Below are positions 17,139 to 25,295 of a stretch of DNA of 64,000 bases, one piece after another. Made by a program: the position numbers and the translations under genes. Each line of letters starts with the position of its first letter. Within the stretch, counting starts at the first letter, position 1. The notes beneath the pieces were generated by a model, which saw nothing but the letters and a program-made list of their open reading frames with translations, was not told the origin of the DNA and searched no databases. This stretch comes from Nostocales cyanobacterium HT-58-2 (GTDB taxonomy: Bacteria > Cyanobacteriota > Cyanobacteriia > Cyanobacteriales > Nostocaceae), in assembly GCA_002163975.1 (NCBI GenBank), contig CP019636.1, forward strand, positions 1,055,001 to 1,119,000, in the 5' to 3' direction.

Positions 17139-17184
17139 AGGCGGCACCCGGATTTGAACCGGGGAGTGGAGGTTTTGCAGACCT
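17139..17184 (-). other. 3' half of a tRNA-Cys(GCA) gene, probable attachment-site remnant
   Basis: The minus strand reads AGGTCTGCAAAACCT (anticodon arm, loop CTGCAAA with GCA) followed by a complete T arm (CCCCGGTTCAAATCCGGG) and the 3' acceptor strand (TGCCGCCT). The D arm and 5' acceptor strand (expected GGCGGCA) are missing, so it cannot fold as a tRNA. A 3' tRNA segment of about 45 bp next to an integrase remnant is the classic scar of an integrated element. Confidence 0.75.
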
Positions 17185-17554
17185 AATTGGTTACTCTGAA
17201 GTGTTTGTATAGCAATGTTTTGACGTTTTGGAAAAACGATGTAACTGAAATTGTGACTAGCTAGAAGAATTCGCCACCCAAAGAATTTTTCGGGTGGCTT
17301 GGGAATTATAAGCACGATGAATTTTGATCTCAACATGAGACTAATTCCAAGAAATATCCGCCGTCAACAATTGCTTCTGCTTAGCGGCGTTTTCGCATCA
17401 CTGCTGTTTTTCCTTTGGGTTGACCATCAGAATCGGCGAGCACCCGATACTGCGAAATTGCTCGTAATTACAGGATGAACCAGGAAGAATATTGCAAAAA
17501 ATAAATCTTTGTTAATTTTCGTATCTGGTGAATATTCACCAGAAAGGATAATTT
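17185..17554. other. Intergenic region, no gene recognised
   Basis: No frame shows family resemblance. CTGGTGAATATTCACCAG (17525-17542) is an 18-bp perfect palindrome just after the 3' end of the convergent XRE gene and may be its terminator stem or an operator. Confidence 0.35.
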
Positions 17555-17815
17555 CTAGTCATTGAACTTAACCCCAAAGTCAACGCCTAGCACTTCCTCT
17601 ATCTTTCTCAATGTATCTTCCGCAACTCCTCCCAAAACTGCTTCAGCTTCTAGCTGATACCAATAATTACGGGAAATGTTGCACGCTTTTGCTATTTCTG
17701 TCACAGAACGACTATCTGCTTCCCTGGCTTGTTTTATCCGCTCTCCCAAGCCAGGAATATCTACTTCTTGCTTAATTATGCGTCTTACTTTCACTGCCAT
17801 ACCTATAGACCTCAA
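17555..17815 (-). CDS. XRE-family helix-turn-helix regulator
   Basis: An 81-86-aa DNA-binding protein with a single Cro/C1-type HTH: GLGERIKQARE, SVTEIAKACNISRNYWYQLE, then EDTLRKIEEVLGV. ATG at 17800 (MAVKVRR) may be the true start; 17815 adds five residues. The upstream region (17816-17878) has repeated GTTAAC/GTTTAC blocks that could be operators shared with the divergent gene at 17959. Confidence 0.8.
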   Translation of the reverse strand: MRSIGMAVKVRRIIKQEVDIPGLGERIKQAREADSRSVTEIAKACNISRNYWYQLEAEAVLGGVAEDTLRKIEEVLGVDFGVKFND

Positions 17816-17958
17816 CTCTATAAGTATATGTTAACTGTAAACTAAACACTTGACAGATGTTAGTTAACAAGTTTACACTTGAGGCATCAAACCAAAAGGG
17901 CGATCGCCCGACTACCAATCAAGCGCGATCGCCCTCTCCATATATGCTTTATTAAACA

Positions 17959-18858
17959 ATGGTACACCCAATTTACACTGCCGAATATCTTTCTAGCCTT
18001 AAGCGTCCACAACTGTGGACAATTTGCGAGCAACTTGGATTGCCCAAGTATCCAGCCTCCGCCAAGTGTCTTCAAGCAATCATTGGGCATCAATTCGAGA
18101 GAGTACAGCCTATTGGATCAGCTGAGATTCAGGCTTCTGAAGAGGAACGCGCAAAGAGTTTTGATGCTTACGTTGAGCAGGAATTCCAGAAAGTTCACTC
18201 ACTCGCTCAAGCGGAACTTAACGCTTATATCGAGGCGCAGGCTTCTACTGTTGCAAAGCCTGTGTTTACTGGTTATGTTGAGTTGCCTGTTACTACAGAA
18301 TTCACTACACAGGAAATCAGCTTTTATCACCACAAGGTTTTAGCCAACAATAAGACAATCGCTGAAATCACCTATGATCATGGCGACTTTGTAACTCAAC
18401 CTTGGGTGGTGATGGTGAATAAAGAAGTGTGGCGAGCCAATACCTACCTTAAATGCTTTAACTACATTTCTCGTAATCACAAAATGGGAACCCTACCTGC
18501 TATGAACAGTGACGAGGCTATCAACCTGGAACAAGTGCAACAAGGCGATCTCATTGCAATTGAAGATAAAGAGGGGGAAGTATTGCAGTTTGAAGACTTT
18601 GGGGGTGGTGATTTGGGAGTCTTGCTCAAGGACCACGACGGCATTGAATACGCCATTATTCGCCGCAAGGACACCAAAGTTATTAAGAAAGCATCTACTA
18701 ACCAATTCAAGTATGGGCAGCACATTCAAAAGTATTCTCCACAAACTAACCAGAATAGAACAGTTATTTTTCTAGAATATGTGGACAATCAGACGGCTCG
18801 TGTTCAGTATCTTAAAAGCGGGCATAGAGTTACAGTTCCAACTAGCTTGCTAAGTTAA
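17959..18858 (+). CDS. Conserved hypothetical protein with a SAP-like N-terminal motif
   Basis: A 299-aa protein. Residues about 8-45 (LSSLKRPQLWTICEQLGLPK, then ASAKCLQAII) resemble a SAP-type helix-extended-loop-helix that could bind DNA. The middle is helical and acidic, and the C-terminal third is beta-rich (GDLIAIEDKEGEVLQFEDFG, repeated short strands), perhaps two small SH3-like barrels. It is the first of four closely spaced + strand genes. The function is unknown; genes like this usually belong to cyanobacterial mobile elements. Confidence 0.6.
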   Translation: MVHPIYTAEYLSSLKRPQLWTICEQLGLPKYPASAKCLQAIIGHQFERVQPIGSAEIQASEEERAKSFDAYVEQEFQKVHSLAQAELNAYIEAQASTVAKPVFTGYVELPVTTEFTTQEISFYHHKVLANNKTIAEITYDHGDFVTQPWVVMVNKEVWRANTYLKCFNYISRNHKMGTLPAMNSDEAINLEQVQQGDLIAIEDKEGEVLQFEDFGGGDLGVLLKDHDGIEYAIIRRKDTKVIKKASTNQFKYGQHIQKYSPQTNQNRTVIFLEYVDNQTARVQYLKSGHRVTVPTSLLS

Positions 18859-18865
18859 TTTCAAA

Positions 18866-18883
18866 GGGTGAGTTAACTCACCC
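18866..18883. terminator. 18-bp perfect palindrome after the 299-aa gene
   Basis: GGGTGAGTTAACTCACCC lies 8 nt after the stop. It has no T-run, so it may terminate weakly or act as an operator for the next gene (ATG at 18908). Confidence 0.45.
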
Positions 18884-18907
18884 ACTAGACAAAATCGAGA
18901 CATTTAC

Positions 18908-19303
18908 ATGACACCCCAGCAAATAGAACTCTGGCTCGAAATCCAACACCGCCAAATGCTCGCGCTCGAAAAAATTGCTGACACACTTGAGCGCTTGGCT
19001 CCGACCAATGTACCTGCACCAAACTATCAATATCCTCTCGAATCTTTTACTAGATTTAATTGGGAATCTATTGGCGCAACAGTCGTGACCAACGACCAAT
19101 ATGGTGCTGCAGTCGTCAGTTGGAGAGGAAAGCAATTTATCAGGCGATCGCCCTCTAATAAATTCGGAGAGGCTATTTGGTTTAGTCGCTGCATTGGAAA
19201 GGATGATTCTGGAGAAAACCGATATGAGCGCCTAGTGACTTTTAAGCCGATTTCTAAAGTAGAAGTTGACCCAATCCCTGAAAAGGTAACTCGATTGTAT
19301 TGA
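18908..19303 (+). CDS. Conserved hypothetical protein
   Basis: A 131-aa protein starting MTPQQIELWLEIQHRQML, with a short amphipathic helix followed by a beta-rich domain (FTRFNWESIGATVVTNDQYG, then VVSWRGKQFIRRSP). The basic beta region suggests nucleic-acid binding, but this is only an impression. A degenerate copy of its N-terminus occurs at 19982-20033, so the gene was once duplicated here. Confidence 0.6.
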   Translation: MTPQQIELWLEIQHRQMLALEKIADTLERLAPTNVPAPNYQYPLESFTRFNWESIGATVVTNDQYGAAVVSWRGKQFIRRSPSNKFGEAIWFSRCIGKDDSGENRYERLVTFKPISKVEVDPIPEKVTRLY

Positions 19304-19326
19304 CTAGTAACTAATAAAAAGCGACG

Positions 19327-19605
19327 ATGCAGCAATTAACGCTCGTTTACGACAGCACGAGCCTCAGTATTCACTCAATCTATCAAATTGAAGGGTACTT
19401 GTACCGCTTCCTATACAAGGACCCTTATGCCTCAATCAGGCATCCAGCTTATGTTTTCTCACCCCTCCAGGGACAGCGGCGCAAAGTGAACCTAATCTTA
19501 AACTCTAATAAGCTAAAAGCGAAGGTAGTTTATAAGGTGGAAGGGATGACCTTAGAGCCCAATATGCTGGTGACGAATGATGCAGTTCAACTATCTTTGT
19601 GGTGA
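19327..19605 (+). CDS. Small hypothetical protein
   Basis: A 92-aa, mostly beta-stranded protein with no known motif. It lies 23 nt after the previous gene, and its TGA overlaps the ATG of the next one (TGATG), so the run 17959-19910 looks like one operon. Confidence 0.5.
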   Translation: MQQLTLVYDSTSLSIHSIYQIEGYLYRFLYKDPYASIRHPAYVFSPLQGQRRKVNLILNSNKLKAKVVYKVEGMTLEPNMLVTNDAVQLSLW

Positions 19606-19910
19606 TGATGAAACGCAAGAAAATTAAACTTAAACTCAGAAAAAATCAATGTCAATCCTGCCCTTTTAGAAGAGAAAATGAGCATATTTTGTCCGCTTAT
19701 CGGTGGGCGGAAATCTACTCCTATTTATTGGGCGGAACCCAGCATATCTGTCATTCCACAAGCGAACACGTCTGCCGTGGTGGACGGGATTGGCAACTTA
19801 ATGTCTGGTGCTCGATGGGCATTATAAGCGAGCCAAACGACGCTACCTTGCATGAAGCGATGAGGGCAGCTGGCGTAGAGCCAGAAATTATTGAAAAAGA
19901 AGATTTGTAG
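19605..19910 (+). CDS. Cysteine-rich small protein (DUF6283-like pattern)
   Basis: A 101-aa protein with a conserved-looking metal pattern: CQSCPFR near the N-terminus, then HICH and CRGGRDW, and one more Cys (VWCSMG). The CxxCPFR...H.C.....C.G order resembles the DUF6283 type, with low certainty. The ATG at 19605 overlaps the preceding stop (translational coupling); an in-frame GTG at 19599 is an alternative. Confidence 0.55.
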   Translation: MMKRKKIKLKLRKNQCQSCPFRRENEHILSAYRWAEIYSYLLGGTQHICHSTSEHVCRGGRDWQLNVWCSMGIISEPNDATLHEAMRAAGVEPEIIEKEDL

Positions 19911-20452
19911 TTCGTTGTAGACCCCCAGTGAAGGCACTGGGAAAAACTTTACACCATATCTTGAAATATATCATTGTTGCCATGACCCCCGAACAAATCA
20001 ATCTTTGATTAGAAATCCAGCACCGTCAGATATCGCCCTTCGGGCAAGGCAGAGGGCAGAGGGCAGGAGGCAGAAGGAAAGAATAGTTTTATACAAAGCC
20101 TTCTGTCTTTACGGGGTTCTATCTGGAAAAATGAGCCAGGCTTGTTTCGTTAACTAGTCAATGAGGACGGCTATTAGAGTTGTTATGAAGCCTGGCTCAT
20201 TTTTTTGTGCCAAATGCAACGCTCAATTGGGTTTAAGACCCCCGCTCCTACGAGCGGTCTTTAATCAGGTGGGGTTTGAACCCCATCTAATTACCCTCTG
20301 CCCTCTGCCTTCTATCTTCTGCCTTCTTCAATCAGGCAAACTGCTATATCCCCCCAGTACCAGGTATCGGATTTATGAAATGCTGATGACTGCGTGGAAA
20401 AGTCGGCTGCAATAAATATTTACAAACTTCTGAAAGTCTTATATATTAAACT
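19911..20452. repeat. Noncoding stretch with two inverted heptamer-repeat tracts and a gene scrap
   Basis: It contains the 18908-gene scrap at 19982-20033; a GGCAGAG tract at about 20048-20082; a hairpin AAGACC..CGCTC-CTAC-GAGCG..GTCTT near 20236-20262; and a reverse-orientation tract (CTGCCCTCTGCCTTC...) at about 20293-20327. The two tracts are complementary, so this segment could fold back. No convincing gene is present. Confidence 0.5.
19982..20033 (+). pseudogene. Degenerate copy of the N-terminus of the 131-aa gene
   Basis: ATG ACC CCC GAA CAA ATC ... reads MTPEQINL, stop, LEIQHRQI. Compared with the intact gene at 18908 (MTPQQIELWLEIQHRQ), the Trp codon TGG has become TGA. Homology ends where the heptamer-repeat tract begins. 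Confidence 0.65.
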
Positions 20453-23302
20453 TTACAAGTCTCCACGCGAGAGAAGAGTTTCTGCCCCAGGATTACCTCC
20501 AAACCACCGACCCCAAAAACGACGCAGATCAACACGGGTATAAATTAATTTTGGTAGCACTGGCGTGCCAAAAGCTGTTTCTTCACTCTCCCCTATATCT
20601 CTCATGATTTCATTTAATGAAATCATGTACGTATGATACATAGACCTCCAAACGTGATAGCAAAAGTCTTCCCAAACAACAACATCTCTACCCCTTAGAC
20701 TCTGGTAAATTCTACTCTGGATGCTAATACCCAAGGTATTATTACTATTTTCAACCCAGAGTCGATCAATTTTCCTGAGAGTTTCACAGGGGAAATTCTT
20801 CAGCAGATCGTTCCAATTTTTATAGTTTTCTTTAACCATGACTTGGTAAAAAATCCAAGCAGTTTCTTCGTCTGCCTTTATCCACTGTTTCTGCTTCAGA
20901 TAATTTTCCAATGCTTCACATAATCCATCTTCTACTAAGTCATCAGCACATTTTCTCAATTCAAATTCAAAAGCTTGATCAGATACTGGGTTAGGTTGAC
21001 CTACCAACATCTGAGAAAAGCCTTGCCTGAATCGTTCAGGATTTTCTTTATTAGCGAATTTCAATCGAAAAATCTCTCGAAAAATCTCTTGCAATTTTTC
21101 TTCACTTTCATTCTTTTTATTCCTCCACAACTGATGTAATTTTTCATGAGCTTTCTGGTAGAGAGAATATACTTTTGGTGCTTTAGGCAGTTGGATATTG
21201 GGGATAATATGGGGTAAAATGCGTGAAACTCGATAGAGCCTATTTTCTTCTTTAACTTCAGGACTGACTTCTATCAGCCCCAAGTTTAGCCCTCTTTGTA
21301 ACTGCTGTTGATAATTAGGAAGCTCATCACAAACTGCTTCTAAAGCTACTCTCGGAACAGAAATTTTATAAATTAAGCAATAGCTGAGAATCTTCTGTAA
21401 TAGCTCATCAATAAGCTGATACAATTCTTCCCAAATAATTTTTTCTTTCCATAATTTGGGACTTTGTTCCAGTTTCGCTAGTTCATTCTCTGCGTCTTGT
21501 TTGCTTAATACTTCATTGTTGAGAAACTCCAATAAGCGAGGATTGCCATCTGCTAAATTTAATGACCGTTCTCGTAAATCTTGAGGTAGCTTATCAGACT
21601 GATAATTCTCTAAGCGATTGAGTTTTTTAGTCAGTTCAGACCCTTTAAGTGGTTGTAATCCTTGTTTATAGAAATATTTTAATAAGTCAGAATCAAAATC
21701 ATAGCGACAAGTAATAATAATCCTATTGTTAGTTCCTGTTTCTTGGATGGCTTCAACTAAAGCTTCTAAAATTGGGGCGGCTTGAGGTTTAAGGATGTAT
21801 CGTCCTGCGAGGGGTTCGAGATTCCATTCAAAATCATCAAGAATCAGGAGAAATGGTTTTTCTCCCATGTCTGCTAGTTGACGGAATAGGTAAATTAATC
21901 GGGATTTTAGTTCAATCTGACTATTTTCTAGATGGGGAATTAGTTCCAGTTGCGCTGGTTTAATCAGTTTCTTCTTAAATTTTTGAATCAAATAAGATTC
22001 ATCAATTTGTCGCCACCAAAGAATTTTTTCATGTTCAGGTAGCCTATCCCATAGTCGAGAGGCAATGGTACTTTTCCCCCATCCACCCATACCCTGAATT
22101 AATATCCCTACTTTGTCAAAATCTGTCTTCAGAGTCCGCAAACAATTTTGTAACTGACGACGACGACCGACAAAATCTTCCCTTTTGGCAACCCTTAACC
22201 GATTTTCGTCATCTCTAAATTCTACTGTACTAGAAGGTTTTGGCAGTTGCTTCCTTCCCCTTGTCATTAAGGTCGTTACTAAGGCTTCGGGTAAAGTATT
22301 TGCCACATACAGCCGTAATTTATGCCAATCAGGGGTTTTTTGTTGAATCAGTATTCGGTAGGTGGAAGATAAAGCCTGTGTCACCGTCCCCCCTTGAGAC
22401 AATTCCCAATACAATTGACTAGCGGCAGCAGTGGCATCGGTATCGCGGACTGTTTGACCCCAACCAAGTACAGCATTTGCACCCATGTTCAACAATTCTT
22501 CTGCCATTGAGGGATCTGCACCATCAGCAGAAAAACCTGTACGGCAGCCAGAGAGGAAAATTAAAGACGGGAATCTAAATTGCAGGGCATTGTAAATATC
22601 TGCTGTACTGCTATCAACTCGGTTGCCATATTCATCTTCAGTCAAAAATAAGGGCTTTTTATCTTCATGAGTCGCATGACCTGTTAAATGAAAGATATCA
22701 AAGTATCCTGTTTCATATTCCCGAACCACATAACTCAACTCAGTTAAACAGCCACTTTCTTCTACTCTCAAATCTATTGGGGTGCGTGCGCTTGCCTGCA
22801 AGATTTTCCCTTCCTCAGCTTCATAATCTAACTCTGGTTCAACTCCTAATGGCGAGGTAGCCATAAACAGCACATTCAGGGGGCGATTTTGAGGAGAGTT
22901 AGCGGTAGCTATTGGTTTACCATTGGAAACCCACCGTACGGGAATAATTGGGGGTGTTTTCTCCACCAAAAAACTATGACCATCATGCAGAAGTTCCCAA
23001 GGCTGATGCGCTAGTCCTTTGTCTGTGGCGATCGCTATTATCAATCCTTGTGGGTGGGGCTGATTTAGGGCATTGGCTAAAAGGTGATCGCTCTTATCTA
23101 ACCAGTTGTAGAGTGCTTGTCCAGTGGTAGCATAATCTACAGGCAGACGGGTATAGTAGTCGGTTTCTGCTTTCTTACTTAACCCTTTGATTTCAGCCAG
23201 AGGCAGTTTGTGTTCTTTGTAATTAATAGGATTGTCCCAAAAATAGCGTAAAGAAACATAATCCTGTCCTTGCAGGGTCAAACTAATGTGGAGAATCTTC
23301 AT
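20453..23302 (-). CDS. CHAT protease - STAND NTPase - GUN4 fusion protein
   Basis: A 949-aa three-part protein. Residues about 1-340 are a CHAT (caspase-like) peptidase with the catalytic dyad His in HLTGHATHE (about 209) and Cys in FLSGCRTGFS (about 251). Residues about 380-780 are a STAND/NB-ARC-type NTPase: P-loop GMGGWGKST (about 411), Walker B LLILDDFEW, sensor IIITCRYD, then a helical arm. The last about 150 residues match GUN4: a helix pair (KQWIKADEETAWIFYQ), then the hallmark FPCETLRKIDRLWVENSN. GUN4 binds tetrapyrroles, so the C-terminus may be the sensor that releases the protease. The small gene at 23305 is 2 nt upstream and probably cotranscribed. CHAT-STAND proteins belong to predicted immunity or programmed-death systems of multicellular bacteria. 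Confidence 0.85.
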   Translation of the reverse strand: MKILHISLTLQGQDYVSLRYFWDNPINYKEHKLPLAEIKGLSKKAETDYYTRLPVDYATTGQALYNWLDKSDHLLANALNQPHPQGLIIAIATDKGLAHQPWELLHDGHSFLVEKTPPIIPVRWVSNGKPIATANSPQNRPLNVLFMATSPLGVEPELDYEAEEGKILQASARTPIDLRVEESGCLTELSYVVREYETGYFDIFHLTGHATHEDKKPLFLTEDEYGNRVDSSTADIYNALQFRFPSLIFLSGCRTGFSADGADPSMAEELLNMGANAVLGWGQTVRDTDATAAASQLYWELSQGGTVTQALSSTYRILIQQKTPDWHKLRLYVANTLPEALVTTLMTRGRKQLPKPSSTVEFRDDENRLRVAKREDFVGRRRQLQNCLRTLKTDFDKVGILIQGMGGWGKSTIASRLWDRLPEHEKILWWRQIDESYLIQKFKKKLIKPAQLELIPHLENSQIELKSRLIYLFRQLADMGEKPFLLILDDFEWNLEPLAGRYILKPQAAPILEALVEAIQETGTNNRIIITCRYDFDSDLLKYFYKQGLQPLKGSELTKKLNRLENYQSDKLPQDLRERSLNLADGNPRLLEFLNNEVLSKQDAENELAKLEQSPKLWKEKIIWEELYQLIDELLQKILSYCLIYKISVPRVALEAVCDELPNYQQQLQRGLNLGLIEVSPEVKEENRLYRVSRILPHIIPNIQLPKAPKVYSLYQKAHEKLHQLWRNKKNESEEKLQEIFREIFRLKFANKENPERFRQGFSQMLVGQPNPVSDQAFEFELRKCADDLVEDGLCEALENYLKQKQWIKADEETAWIFYQVMVKENYKNWNDLLKNFPCETLRKIDRLWVENSNNTLGISIQSRIYQSLRGRDVVVWEDFCYHVWRSMYHTYMISLNEIMRDIGESEETAFGTPVLPKLIYTRVDLRRFWGRWFGGNPGAETLLSRGDL

Positions 23303-23304
23303 TG

Positions 23305-23634
23305 CTACTTGTAGTTTTCTAGAATATCTTTGATTTGCTCTACTGTTGCGTCTTTGAGCAGTAATCGACGATTGTCATCAGTAACAATCAAAACTTTCTC
23401 AATCCTGGCACCAGTTGGGTCGTGTAAAGACTTCTGATACTTCTCCTTCCATTTGTGAATGCTCTCTGCAACGGTCAATGTTCCACTCACAATTCCCACA
23501 ATTGTGGCTATGGTGGCTAGGGTTCCTTCCCGTTCGACTTCTTCAATGGTTTTATAGTTTCCTTCTAATCCTTCAATTGCCAAGAGTTCTTCTGTAGCTT
23601 GTACTGCGTCTTTTCCTTGAATTTCAATTTTCAT
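23305..23634 (-). CDS. Small CHAT-STAND partner protein (EACC1-like)
   Basis: A 109-aa protein encoded immediately upstream of the CHAT-STAND gene, 2 nt apart. It has a weakly hydrophobic glycine-bearing helix (TLATIATIVGIVSGTLTVAE) followed by a beta-alpha end (KVLIVTDDNRRLLLKDATVE). This resembles EACC1, the effector-associated constant component that accompanies STAND conflict proteins in Aravind-group classifications. The match is by pattern and context only. Confidence 0.55.
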   Translation of the reverse strand: MKIEIQGKDAVQATEELLAIEGLEGNYKTIEEVEREGTLATIATIVGIVSGTLTVAESIHKWKEKYQKSLHDPTGARIEKVLIVTDDNRRLLLKDATVEQIKDILENYK

Positions 23635-23676
23635 ATTGTCAAATATTTCCAGAAAAACTTCAGAGCGAGAATTCAG

Positions 23677-23913
23677 TTAAATCGCGCTTGTATTTTTACT
23701 TGAAGTATTTTTAACCAAGCTTTTTAGCTCTAACATTTGAGCTTCCAATGCTGCTACTCTCTGGCTCAATGAAATTTTTTCGCTGACATCCAGATACTGA
23801 GCCAACGCATTTAATATCACTTCGGTTTTGGTTAAGTGAGTCTGGGCAATATAGCTTTCCAACTGCTGATAAAGATTAGCTGGTATTCGGATTCCAATAG
23901 AAATATTAGACAC
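23677..23913 (-). CDS. Ribbon-helix-helix (CopG-type) DNA-binding protein
   Basis: A 78-aa protein: ISIGIRIPANLYQQLESYIA then LTKTEVILNALAQYL is an RHH fold, followed by a short coiled coil (RVAALEAQMLELKSLV). It lies 42 nt upstream of the EACC1-like gene on the same strand and may regulate that operon. Confidence 0.75.
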   Translation of the reverse strand: MSNISIGIRIPANLYQQLESYIAQTHLTKTEVILNALAQYLDVSEKISLSQRVAALEAQMLELKSLVKNTSSKNTSAI

Positions 23914-24061
23914 AAGTAGAGGATGTTAGAAACTGTCTAACAGCATACCACGAAGTTTACATCCTACTAAAGCAGTAAAGTCACACTACTCTATCAAAAG
24001 AAAAAGCGCCTTGAAACAAAAAGGAGGGTGCCTATCAAGTTCAAAGTTCAGCGGAAAATCA

Positions 24062-24096
24062 GCCTCAGCATTGCCCACAGAGAGCGAGGCTTTTTT
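24062..24096 (+). terminator. Rho-independent terminator-like hairpin
   Basis: GCCTC (24062-24066) pairs with GAGGC (24086-24090), followed by TTTTTT. The loop is long (19 nt). It points along the + strand, where no gene ends nearby, so it may be a relic. Confidence 0.35.
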
Positions 24097-24117
24097 GTAT
24101 TTGTTCTTCTTTTGGTG

Positions 24118-24210
24118 TTAAGGCAGCAACCCATCTTTTTTAAGTTTTTCAATAATTGCTTGCCTTATGTAGTCGCTTCGATTTGGAAGCGATCGCAATA
24201 CCTTGTCAAC
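24118..24210 (-). pseudogene. C-terminal remnant of an RHH/CopG protein
   Basis: The minus strand encodes FVDKVLRSLPNRSDYIRQAI then IEKLKKDGLLP and a stop, a typical CopG-like second half. No start or first strand exists; upstream the frame runs into the 3' end of the 160-aa gene. Confidence 0.5.
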
Positions 24211-24688
24211 AAATATTTGCTTGCCAGTCTAAACATACATCACTGGCTGGTCCGTAGGGGTGCATTCCACAGTTAAATCTATTGCCTTCGTAAATCTGCC
24301 CATGATAATGCTTGCATCCTTGACAAGCTTCAGGTTTTAAGATTTCATCTGCCTTTTGCCTAGCTTCTAGCCTTTGCCGTTCTCTTTTCTTGCGCTGTGC
24401 TGTCTCGATGGCGTTGTTTGTAGTCAGGACGACAAACCCTAACAGCAGTATTATGACGCCGACGACTACCATTAGCGCAGGGTAACTGTCGGGTTGTGGG
24501 TCAGTAAAGAGGTTGATAACTTCAGCAATGATGATCAATGTTATTCCTGCCAAGAAGACAACACCACCAAGCATGATTATGTATTCCCCGGTGTTTTGAA
24601 TGGCTTTTGGCGTTAGCATCGTTGCATCTCTACAAAGAGCGATAACCGCAATTATAGCCAGACTAGCCAAAAACTCCGGTTTTTTCAT
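24206..24688 (-). CDS. Membrane protein with a C-terminal Cys/His-rich domain
   Basis: A 160-aa protein with two or three N-terminal membrane spans, a basic linker (QRKKRERQRLEARQKA) and a C-terminal metal-binding-like domain: CQGCKHYHG, then FNCGMHPYG and CLDW. The same CxxCKHYHG..C..HPYG..C.DW domain ends the IS-split gene at 30416-32316, so two paralogues flank the 25.3-30.4 kb operon. A cyanobacterial DUF (possibly DUF6464) carries this pattern, but I am not certain. The role is unknown. Confidence 0.65.
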   Translation of the reverse strand: MKKPEFLASLAIIAVIALCRDATMLTPKAIQNTGEYIIMLGGVVFLAGITLIIIAEVINLFTDPQPDSYPALMVVVGVIILLLGFVVLTTNNAIETAQRKKRERQRLEARQKADEILKPEACQGCKHYHGQIYEGNRFNCGMHPYGPASDVCLDWQANIC

Positions 24689-24768
24689 GCTTCAAAAGTG
24701 CGATTTTCTGCATCATGATGCACTTGAAAACTCGTAAACCTTACCATGAAAGCAACTGCAATTTTTAA

Positions 24769-24794
24769 CCCCAGAATTATGGTTAATTCTGGGG
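24769..24794. terminator. Strong 11-bp hairpin CCCCAGAATTA-TGGT-TAATTCTGGGG
   Basis: A perfect 11-bp stem with a 4-nt loop lies between the minus-strand genes at 24930 and 24206. On the minus strand it follows the RHH gene by about 135 nt. A run of five T precedes it on the + strand (A-run on the minus strand), so it is not a textbook terminator for that orientation. Confidence 0.45.
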
Positions 24795-24929
24795 CTGCTG
24801 CACTCCCCGTGCAACTACTCAAACAACGAATTTTCAGGCTTTGGAGGGCGATCGCACTGCATGGGAGTGATTTGTTGAAAAAATTTTTACAGTTAGAAGT
24901 GTTAAACAAGCTTTTTGGCGTCAGTCCTT

Positions 24930-25154
24930 TCACTCCTTACTTAAAGCTCTTTTATATAAATTGCCAAATGCTGGAGATTCCTGCTCTCGCTCTATAATTT
25001 GCCTTACCAAAGTAGCCATAGGAATTTCTTTCCAATCAGCTATAACACGAAGTTGATCATGTGTTTTCTTTGACAACGTTACAGTAATTTGATATCGATC
25101 TGCACGCTCTGTCATGTTCTCAAACTCGTCTTGCATTTCCATCACATTATCCAT
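24930..25154 (-). CDS. Ribbon-helix-helix regulator divergent from the island operon
   Basis: A 74-aa protein: YQITVTLSKKTHDQLRVIAD then MATLVRQIIERE is an RHH fold of the CopG/plasmid repressor type. It is transcribed away from the operon starting at 25296, and a 16-bp perfect palindrome lies between them, so it is the likely repressor of that operon and of itself. Confidence 0.75.
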   Translation of the reverse strand: MDNVMEMQDEFENMTERADRYQITVTLSKKTHDQLRVIADWKEIPMATLVRQIIEREQESPAFGNLYKRALSKE

Positions 25155-25233
25155 GTAATTCCACTGTTTTTGTGTACAACAAGTTTTCTTGCACCCTTTG
25201 GGCTAGGGTGTTTACCTGAATATAGTGGAATTG

Positions 25234-25249
25234 CATTGCAATTGCAATG
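25234..25249. promoter_or_regulatory. 16-bp perfect palindrome CATTGCAATTGCAATG (probable RHH operator)
   Basis: The palindrome is built from repeated TTGCAAT units and lies between the divergent RHH gene and the first operon gene, 47 nt before the ATG at 25296. Binding by the RHH protein is inferred from position. Confidence 0.5.
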
Positions 25250-25295
25250 GATATGATGCTACTATACCTTTGAGTGCAACGTGGAGTGCAGCTTT

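Noticed and set aside
17103-17336. 77-aa minus-strand ORF
   Set aside because: It overlaps the tRNA-Cys fragment and its terminator and has no protein features.
20161-20415. 84-aa + strand ORF
   Set aside because: It runs through a hairpin and a heptamer-repeat tract and looks like chance coding.
23994-24060. A short + strand gene beginning near 24028
   Set aside because: The frame has no family features and runs through a terminator-like hairpin.
24746-24997. 83-aa + strand ORF
   Set aside because: It contains the 11-bp hairpin and overlaps the better-supported RHH gene on the other strand.
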